A program made the translations under genes and the position numbers. This document shows, in pieces, positions 44,401 to 49,658 of a stretch of DNA of 49,658 bases. Source of the stretch: Sulfuricella sp. GTDB taxonomy: Bacteria > Pseudomonadota > Gammaproteobacteria > Burkholderiales > Sulfuricellaceae. A model generated the notes under the pieces. The model saw nothing but the letters and a program-made list of their open reading frames with translations. It had not been told where the DNA came from and searched no databases. The stretch is from the NCBI GenBank assembly GCA_028713975.1, contig JAQTNE010000009.1, forward strand, positions 1 through 49,658. Direction: 5' to 3'. Within the stretch, counting starts at the first letter, position 1. Every line of letters begins with the position of its first letter.

Positions 44401-46121
44401 TACTGCAAGCGTTGCATGATTATTACGTGCGGAAATCCGCCGACCCGGATGCGCACATGGCGCCTGCCGGATTTGAATGGAAGGAGATGCCGTTCATTAT
44501 CGAGTTAAGCCAGGATGGGGATTTGATCCAGATTGAGGACACGCGCAAAGGCGAAGGCAAGAAGAAAATCGCGCGAAAATTTCTGGTGCCGCAAGGGGTA
44601 AAAAAGACTTCGGGTGTCGCTGCAAATCTGTTTTGGGATAACGCCGAATATGTTTTAGGAGTGGACACCAAAGGCAAGCCGAAACGGGTTCGAGAACAGC
44701 ATAGCGCATTCGTTGAGAGAATCACTGCATTGCCCACAGATGCGCAGAGCGACCTGGGTATTCAAGCGGTGCAGCACTTCCTCGGTGACCTGGACTTAAG
44801 TAAGTTGGAGCATTTGCCGGTATGGGCAGAAATCGCGGAATCCAACCCCAACCTCAGTTTCCGGCTGCACGGCGAAATCAATCTGGTTTGCCAGTGTCCC
44901 GCCGTTGCATCCGCATTGAAAACAGATCATGGGCAGGGCAAATCCGACGGCTTTTGCCTGGTAACGGGAGCGCCGGATGAAATCGAGAGGTTGCACACCT
45001 CGATCAAAGGGGTCTGGGGCGCGCAATCCTCGGGTGCGAATATCGTTTCGTTTAATCTTGACGCGTTCAATTCCTACGGTAAGGCCCAAGGCGGCAACGC
45101 GCCGGTGGGTAAGCGCGCCGCGTTTCGCTATACCACTGCGCTTAATCTTCTTCTGGCTAAGGATTCGAGGCAACGAATCCAGGTCGGTGATGCCTCCACC
45201 GTGTTTTGGGCGGAGAAGGCTAACGTGCTGGAATCGGAAATGGTGGACATTTTCGGCGAGCCGCCAAAGGATGATCCTGACCGCAATGTTCGTGTGGTGG
45301 AAAGCCTTTACAGGGCAGTTCAAAATGGCGCGTTTGCGGGCGACGAAGGCAAAACCCGGTTTTATGTGTTGGGTCTCGCGCCGAATGCGGCGCGCATCGC
45401 CATCCGCTTCTGGCATGTGAGCACCGTCGCGGAAATAGCAACCCATATTCGCCAGCATTTCGACGATCTTGAAATCGCCCACGCTGCTTTTGAAAAACCC
45501 TATTTGTCGCTTTTTCGGCTACTGGTTTCTACCGCCACTCAGGGCAAGGCCGAGAATATCCCCCCCAATCTTGGCGGCGATGTCATGCGCTGCATACTCG
45601 CCGGAACACCTTACCCGCAAACCCTGCTGCAAGCCGTGGTGCGCCGCGTTCACGCCGAACGGCAGATTACTTACCCGCGCGCCGCACTCATCAAAGCGTG
45701 CATAAACCGTCAAATCCGCTATGACAACACAAATGAAAAGGAGCTTACTGTGTCACTGGACGAATCCAACCCCAACGTAGGTTACCGACTAGGACGGTTG
45801 TTCGCCGTCCTCGAAAAAATTCAGGAAGAAGCGAACCCCGGCATCAACGCCACTATTCGCGACCGGTTTTATGGTGCTGCGTCGAGTACACCGGTCACGG
45901 TGTTTTCGACACTCATGAAACTCAAGAATCACCACTTGGCGAAGCTTGAAAATCGCGGTCGAGCGGTTAATTTCGAGAAGCTTATCGGACAGATTATGGA
46001 TGATGTGCAAGATTTTCCAGTGCAGTTGACGCTCGCCAATCAAGGGCGATTCGCCATCGGTTATTACCATCAGCAACAGGCGTTTTATCAAAAATCCGCA
46101 TCCAAATCTCAAGGAGAATAA
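44397..46121 (+). CDS. cas8c: Cas8c (Csd1), type I-C Cascade large subunit
   Basis: 574 residues with Csd1 hallmarks ([13 protein letters not shown], the [20 protein letters not shown] region, [13 protein letters not shown] and the C-terminal [23 protein letters not shown]). It recognises the PAM and the non-target strand in the Cascade complex. It overlaps cas5c by four bases and encodes an internal in-frame start for Cas11c. cas7c follows after two bases. Confidence 0.95.
   Translation: MILQALHDYYVRKSADPDAHMAPAGFEWKEMPFIIELSQDGDLIQIEDTRKGEGKKKIARKFLVPQGVKKTSGVAANLFWDNAEYVLGVDTKGKPKRVREQHSAFVERITALPTDAQSDLGIQAVQHFLGDLDLSKLEHLPVWAEIAESNPNLSFRLHGEINLVCQCPAVASALKTDHGQGKSDGFCLVTGAPDEIERLHTSIKGVWGAQSSGANIVSFNLDAFNSYGKAQGGNAPVGKRAAFRYTTALNLLLAKDSRQRIQVGDASTVFWAEKANVLESEMVDIFGEPPKDDPDRNVRVVESLYRAVQNGAFAGDEGKTRFYVLGLAPNAARIAIRFWHVSTVAEIATHIRQHFDDLEIAHAAFEKPYLSLFRLLVSTATQGKAENIPPNLGGDVMRCILAGTPYPQTLLQAVVRRVHAERQITYPRAALIKACINRQIRYDNTNEKELTVSLDESNPNVGYRLGRLFAVLEKIQEEANPGINATIRDRFYGAASSTPVTVFSTLMKLKNHHLAKLENRGRAVNFEKLIGQIMDDVQDFPVQLTLANQGRFAIGYYHQQQAFYQKSASKSQGE
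45750..46121 (+). CDS. cas11c: Cas11c small subunit from an internal start in cas8c
   Basis: Within cas8c, AAAAGGAG (45736-45743) is followed after six bases by a GTG at 45750 that is in frame with cas8c (codon 452). The predicted 123-residue product begins [18 protein letters not shown] and covers the helical C-terminal domain. In type I-B, I-C and I-D systems the small subunit is made by independent internal translation of the large-subunit gene; size and position match that. The ribosome site is the stronger of the two in this gene. Confidence 0.72.
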   Translation: MSLDESNPNVGYRLGRLFAVLEKIQEEANPGINATIRDRFYGAASSTPVTVFSTLMKLKNHHLAKLENRGRAVNFEKLIGQIMDDVQDFPVQLTLANQGRFAIGYYHQQQAFYQKSASKSQGE

Positions 46122-46123
46122 TC

Positions 46124-47029
46124 ATGTCCATGCAAAATCGTTACGATTTCGTTCTGCTGTTTGATGTAAAAGACGGCAACCCCAACGGCGACCCGGATGC
46201 AGGCAACCTACCGCGCACGGACGCGGAAACCGGGCGCGGTTTGGTTACTGATGTCTGCCTCAAGCGCAAGGTGAGAAATTATGTTGGTATTGTCAAGCAA
46301 GAGCAGCCGCCGTTTGAAATCTACGTCAAGGAAAAAGCCATTCTCAATAAGCAGCACGAGCGCGCTTATCATGCCATTGGCGCTGCGGACATGCTTAGCG
46401 GCGATGATAAAAAACGCAAAGGTGGGGATAAAGTCGGTGAGGCGCGCGACTGGATGTGCAAGAATTTTTTTGACGTGCGAACTTTCGGCGCGGTCATGTC
46501 CACCGGCGTCAACTGCGGCCAGGTGCGCGGCCCGGTGCAACTAACTTTCGCCCGCTCGGTTGATCCCATCGTTGCATCGGAGCATTCAATTACCCGCATG
46601 GCGGTGGCGACTGAGGCGGAAGCAGAAAAACAGGGCGGGGACAATCGCACCATGGGCCGCAAACATACTGTTCCCTACGGGCTGTATGTTGCGCATGGCT
46701 TCATCTCCTCGCATCTCGCCAACCAGACTGGATTTTCCGAAGACGACTTGAGTTTATTGTGGGAAGCGCTTGCCAATATGTTCGAACACGATCGCTCCGC
46801 CGCGCGCGGCGAAATGACGACGCGTGGGCTATATGTGTTCAAGCATGACAGTCAACTCGGCAACGCGCATGCCCACAGCCTGTTTGATCACGTGACCGCT
46901 AAGCTTAAAGACAACGCGACAGTGCCACGGGAATTCACGGACTATATCGTGCTGGTAGATGGCAACGAAATGGTTGTCAATGCGCAACTGTCTCCGGCAC
47001 AAGGTGTAACACTCACACGGATGGCATAA
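46124..47029 (+). CDS. cas7c: Cas7c (Csd2), type I-C Cascade backbone
   Basis: 301 residues. The N-terminal RRM block ([24 protein letters not shown], in parts), [15 protein letters not shown] and [13 protein letters not shown] are typical Csd2. Multiple copies would coat the crRNA spacer. AAGGAG precedes the ATG. The stop is three bases before the hicB start. Confidence 0.96.
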   Translation: MSMQNRYDFVLLFDVKDGNPNGDPDAGNLPRTDAETGRGLVTDVCLKRKVRNYVGIVKQEQPPFEIYVKEKAILNKQHERAYHAIGAADMLSGDDKKRKGGDKVGEARDWMCKNFFDVRTFGAVMSTGVNCGQVRGPVQLTFARSVDPIVASEHSITRMAVATEAEAEKQGGDNRTMGRKHTVPYGLYVAHGFISSHLANQTGFSEDDLSLLWEALANMFEHDRSAARGEMTTRGLYVFKHDSQLGNAHAHSLFDHVTAKLKDNATVPREFTDYIVLVDGNEMVVNAQLSPAQGVTLTRMA

Positions 47030-47032
47030 ACC

Positions 47033-47239
47033 ATGAACGAAATTCTTTTCCTGGTCGAGGAGGCACCCGAGGGGGGGTATATAGCCCGTGCTCTCGGGGA
47101 ATCCATCTTCACCGAAGCGGATGATATCGATAGCCTGCACCAGCAGGTGCGCGATGCTGTGCATTGCCAATTCGATGAAGGCAAGGCGCCCCAAATAATC
47201 CGCCTGCACTTTACGCGCGAAGAAATCATCGCGGTATGA
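47033..47239 (+). CDS. hicB: HicB-like antitoxin (short form)
   Basis: 68 residues resembling the N-terminal antitoxin domain of HicB (IDSLHQQVRDAVHCQFDE, with the opening LFLVEEAPEGGYIARAL typical of partial RNase H-fold HicB). The C-terminal DNA-binding domain found in longer HicB proteins is missing, so it would neutralise HicA without binding DNA by itself. It sits three bases after cas7c and overlaps hicA by four bases (ATGA). The assignment is from sequence pattern. Confidence 0.8.
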   Translation: MNEILFLVEEAPEGGYIARALGESIFTEADDIDSLHQQVRDAVHCQFDEGKAPQIIRLHFTREEIIAV

Positions 47240-47484
47240 AGCTGCCCTGCGATTTGACCGGAAAACAACTGGTCAAGGCCTTGGAGCATATGGGGTATCG
47301 CGTGACGCGGCAAACGGGTAGCCATGTTCGCTTGTCGTGCGAACAACCTGCCGGGCACCATGTAACGGTACCCTTGTATGACCCGCTCCGTGTGGGAACG
47401 CTTGCCGCGATTCTTGTCGATGTCGCGGCGCATCACAAACTGGGCCGCGACGATCTCGTTTTGAAGCTGTTCGGAAAAGCCTGA
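47236..47484 (+). CDS. hicA: HicA-like toxin, mRNA interferase
   Basis: 82 residues with the HicA double-stranded RNA-binding-like fold: GKQLVKALEHMGYRVTRQTGSHVRL, where His30 in GSH is the family's catalytic residue, then HHVTVPLYD and a Leu-rich C-terminus. HicA cleaves mRNA when freed from HicB. It overlaps hicB by four bases, and its stop shares one base with the cas4 start, so translation of all three is coupled. Confidence 0.85.
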   Translation: MKLPCDLTGKQLVKALEHMGYRVTRQTGSHVRLSCEQPAGHHVTVPLYDPLRVGTLAAILVDVAAHHKLGRDDLVLKLFGKA

Positions 47485-48128
47485 TGGACGCAGGTGAGCG
47501 TGACGAACCCATCATGCTTTCCGCCTTGCAGCATTACAGCTATTGTCCGAGGCAATGTGCCTTGATTCATGTCGAGCAGGCGTTCGAGGAGAATGTTTAC
47601 ACCCAACGCGGCAACGCCGTGCATAAGCGTGTGGATGAGCCTGGTTTCGAGGAACGTACCGGCGTCCACGTCGAGCGCGCATTGCCGGTATGGTCGGAGC
47701 GGATCGGTTTGATCGGCAAGTGTGACGTGGTCGAGTTCCTGCCCGATGGCACGCCTTATCCGGTGGAATACAAGCACGGGCCGAAGCGCCCCAAAATCCA
47801 TGACGACATCCAACTCGCCGCCCAGGCGCTTTGCCTGGAGGATATGACCGGCAAGGCTGTGTCGAGAGGGGCGATTTTTCATCACACTTCGCGCCGTCGT
47901 CGAGAGGTGGAGATTACCGAAACCCTGCGCCGCCAAGTAGAGGAAACCGTGGCGGCGGTGCGCGCCTTGCTGGCCTCGGGCGTTTTGCCTGCCCCGGTAA
48001 ACGATGCTCGCTGCAATGAATGTTCGTTGAAGGATATTTGCCAACCGGAAGCGGTGGCAGGCAAGTCCAAGGTTCATATCATGCGTAGCACCCTGTTCGA
48101 CCCGGAGGATGAATGCGCCAAATCCTGA
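47484..48128 (+). CDS. cas4: CRISPR-associated exonuclease Cas4
   Basis: 214 residues with a RecB-type nuclease core. Iron-sulfur Cys are in YCPRQC and the C-terminal CNECSLKDIC; the active-site pattern runs through GKCDVVEF and PVEYKHG (E-x-K). Cas4 processes prespacers for PAM-correct integration by Cas1-Cas2. ATG at 47484; a second Met at 47514 is possible. It overlaps cas1 by 16 bases. Confidence 0.94.
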   Translation: MDAGERDEPIMLSALQHYSYCPRQCALIHVEQAFEENVYTQRGNAVHKRVDEPGFEERTGVHVERALPVWSERIGLIGKCDVVEFLPDGTPYPVEYKHGPKRPKIHDDIQLAAQALCLEDMTGKAVSRGAIFHHTSRRRREVEITETLRRQVEETVAAVRALLASGVLPAPVNDARCNECSLKDICQPEAVAGKSKVHIMRSTLFDPEDECAKS

Positions 48129-49147
48129 ACACCCTCTATGTGATGACGCCCAATGCCTACCTGCATCTGGACAACGACACCCTGCGCATTGACGTGGAGC
48201 ATGAGAAAAAAATGCAGGTGCCGCTGCATCACATCGGTTCAGTGGTCACTTTCGGCAACGTGATGGTTTCCCCTGCGGCCATGCACCGCTGCGCCGACGC
48301 CGGAATTTCCTTGGTGCTGCTGGATCACAACGGGCGCTTCAAAGCGCGGTTGGAGGGTGCGGTAAGCGGCAATATCCTGCTGCGCCAGGCCCAGCACCGG
48401 GTGGCCGGGGAGAGTGAATTTGCGCTGGATGTGGCGCGGGCGGTGATCGCAGGCAAGCTTCGGAACTCCAGGCAAGTGCTGTTGCGCGGCGCACGTGAAG
48501 CTGATGACCCGGAGGATGGCAAGCGCCTGATTGATGCCGCCGAGTCTCTGGCTCATTCCATCCGCAACCTGCCCCATGCGCCGGATTTGGATACGCTACG
48601 CGGCTTCGAGGGGGATGCGGGGAAGGTGTATTTTTCCGCGCTGCCTAACCTGGTGCGGAAAAATGCCCGAGCGACTTTTACCATGAACGGACGTTCCCGC
48701 AGGCCACCTCGCGACCGTTTCAATGCCTTGCTTTCCTTTCTCTACTCGATGGTCATGAATGATTGCCGCTCAGCCTTGGAAAGCGTCGGGCTGGATCCGC
48801 AACTGGGCTTCCTCCACGCTGTGCGACCGGGGCGGGCCGCGCTGGCGCTGGATTTGATGGAAGAGTTTCGCGCCATGCTTGCCGACCGTCTCGCGCTGAC
48901 GCTCATCAACCGTGGGCAGATAGGGGAAGCTGATTTTCAGGAACGCGAGGGTGGGGCGGTGATGCTCCATGGCGACGGGCGAAAAACGGTCGTTGTCGCC
49001 TACCAGGAGCGCAAGCAGGAAGAAATCAATCATCCGCTGCTGGAAACTCGAATGCCTATTGGCCTGCTGCCTCTTCTCCAAGCCCGCTTCATGGCGCGCA
49101 CCGTCCGTGGCGAGATGGAAGGCTACCTGCCTTTTCTGGTTAAATAG
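48113..49147 (+). CDS. cas1: CRISPR-associated integrase Cas1
   Basis: 344-residue type I-C Cas1 integrase with the metal-binding set Glu166 ([11 protein letters not shown]), His235 ([10 protein letters not shown]) and the DLMEEFR acidic pair (247-251). It inserts spacers at the leader end. It begins inside cas4, a common arrangement, and is two bases before cas2. Confidence 0.96.
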   Translation: MRQILNTLYVMTPNAYLHLDNDTLRIDVEHEKKMQVPLHHIGSVVTFGNVMVSPAAMHRCADAGISLVLLDHNGRFKARLEGAVSGNILLRQAQHRVAGESEFALDVARAVIAGKLRNSRQVLLRGAREADDPEDGKRLIDAAESLAHSIRNLPHAPDLDTLRGFEGDAGKVYFSALPNLVRKNARATFTMNGRSRRPPRDRFNALLSFLYSMVMNDCRSALESVGLDPQLGFLHAVRPGRAALALDLMEEFRAMLADRLALTLINRGQIGEADFQEREGGAVMLHGDGRKTVVVAYQERKQEEINHPLLETRMPIGLLPLLQARFMARTVRGEMEGYLPFLVK

Positions 49148-49149
49148 CC

Positions 49150-49440
49150 ATGTTGATTATCGTTACTTATGACGTTTCCACCGAAACCGGTGCTGGGCGT
49201 AAGCGGCTGCGCCGAGTGGCAAAAATTTGCGAAAGGGTCGGCCAGCGAGTACAGAAATCCGTCTTCGAGTGCAGCGTCAACCAGATGCAGTATGAAGACA
49301 TAGAGCGCCAACTCTTGGCCGAAATCGACGAAAAGGAAGACAATTTGCGCTTGTATAGGCTAATGGAGCCGGTGGAACTGCATGTCAGGGAATATGGTAA
49401 ATTTCGGGCAGTGGATTTTAACGGGCCGCTGATTGCTTAA
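49150..49440 (+). CDS. cas2: CRISPR-associated protein Cas2
   Basis: 96-residue ferredoxin-fold partner of Cas1, with [23 protein letters not shown] and [12 protein letters not shown]; the Asp8 at the end of the first strand is conserved. It bridges the Cas1 dimers in the integrase complex. Two bases after cas1. Confidence 0.96.
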   Translation: MLIIVTYDVSTETGAGRKRLRRVAKICERVGQRVQKSVFECSVNQMQYEDIERQLLAEIDEKEDNLRLYRLMEPVELHVREYGKFRAVDFNGPLIA

Positions 49441-49621
49441 GCATGCGCGAACCTCAAGCGATGTGATAATCTTGGGAGGTTCGCGTTGCTACTAACCGAT
49501 TGTGAGATATGAAAAAAATCTGTAGCCTTCAATTTATCCCGAGCTTTGATTTGTACTCTGAATCGAGGTTCGCGGCCTTCTGCCGGATTTTTGTTCGGTG
49601 TCAAAGAGTTATAGTAGTAGA
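49441..49621 (+). promoter_or_regulatory. CRISPR leader
   Basis: The 181-base region between cas2 and the first repeat is AT-rich in the middle. CGCGAACCTC (49446-49455) pairs with GAGGTTCGCG (49476-49485), and GAGGTTCGCG recurs directly at 49565-49574. A -10-like TATAGT (49610-49615) lies just before the repeat. No open reading frame of note. The leader position is diagnostic; the internal motifs are interpretation. Confidence 0.75.
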
Positions 49622-49658
49622 GTAGCGCCCGCCCTTCGGGGTGGGCGAGGATTGAAAC
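49622..49658 (+). CRISPR. first repeat of a type I-C CRISPR array (truncated by window end)
   Basis: The final 37 bases form one repeat unit with a 9-bp stem (CGCCCGCCC at 49626-49634 and GGGTGGGCG at 49639-49647, one G-U pair) closed by a TTCG loop, and end with ATTGAAAC, the usual I-C 3' handle. The array itself continues outside, so repeat length and spacer count cannot be measured here. Confidence 0.85.

Overview
The window is chromosomal DNA of a betaproteobacterium. The rimP-nusA-infB-rbfA-truB-rpsO-pnp order, the Beta-type FlgA-L flagellar genes, and a bidirectional HoxFUYH hydrogenase beside ordinary housekeeping genes suggest a Nitrosomonadales-like (Sulfuricella/Gallionella-type) chemolithotroph. 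That placement is inferred from gene content only.

Layout. (1) Positions 1-170 hold a 5S rRNA, the end of an rrn operon, with its terminator. (2) Positions 340-9020 hold the translation/transcription and RNA-decay cluster rimP, nusA, infB, rbfA, truB, rpsO, pnp. (3) Positions 9038-11683 carry an uncharacterised protein, dksA, a HAD phosphatase and folD. (4) Positions 11704-25956 are flagellar: flgA (minus) diverges from a GGDEF gene; flgB-flgL follow on the plus strand, with an additional short hook-like gene between flgJ and flgK. I read four sigma-54-like promoters (before flgB, flgD, flgI and the additional gene) and one sigma-28 promoter before flgK, so the cluster looks divided into timed transcription units. 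(5) On the minus strand lie a DUF1015 protein and mfd. (6) From 30722 a helical protein, an ABC1/UbiB-family kinase-like protein, hoxF, hoxU, hoxY, hoxH, hoxW and a DinG/YoaA-type helicase run head to tail. The Hox genes would make a cytoplasmic NAD-reducing [NiFe]-hydrogenase and its endopeptidase. (7) A REP-like palindrome and an exported HIRAN-domain protein follow.

(8) Positions 40715-49658 are a type I-C CRISPR-Cas locus: cas3, a 40-residue membrane-protein candidate, cas5c, cas8c (with an internal start for cas11c), cas7c, a HicB/HicA-like toxin-antitoxin pair, cas4, cas1, cas2, a leader and the first repeat of an array that continues past the window. A remnant resembling the N-terminus of a WYL-type regulator sits upstream of cas3.

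The most unusual feature is the hicBA pair, embedded with translational coupling between the interference genes (cas5-8-7) and the adaptation genes (cas4-1-2). The membrane ORF with flanking inverted repeats between cas3 and cas5 and the regulator remnant are secondary points. Outside the CRISPR locus, the additional sigma-54-preceded hook-like gene and a small terminal-inverted-repeat element directly upstream of the flgB promoter are worth a second look.
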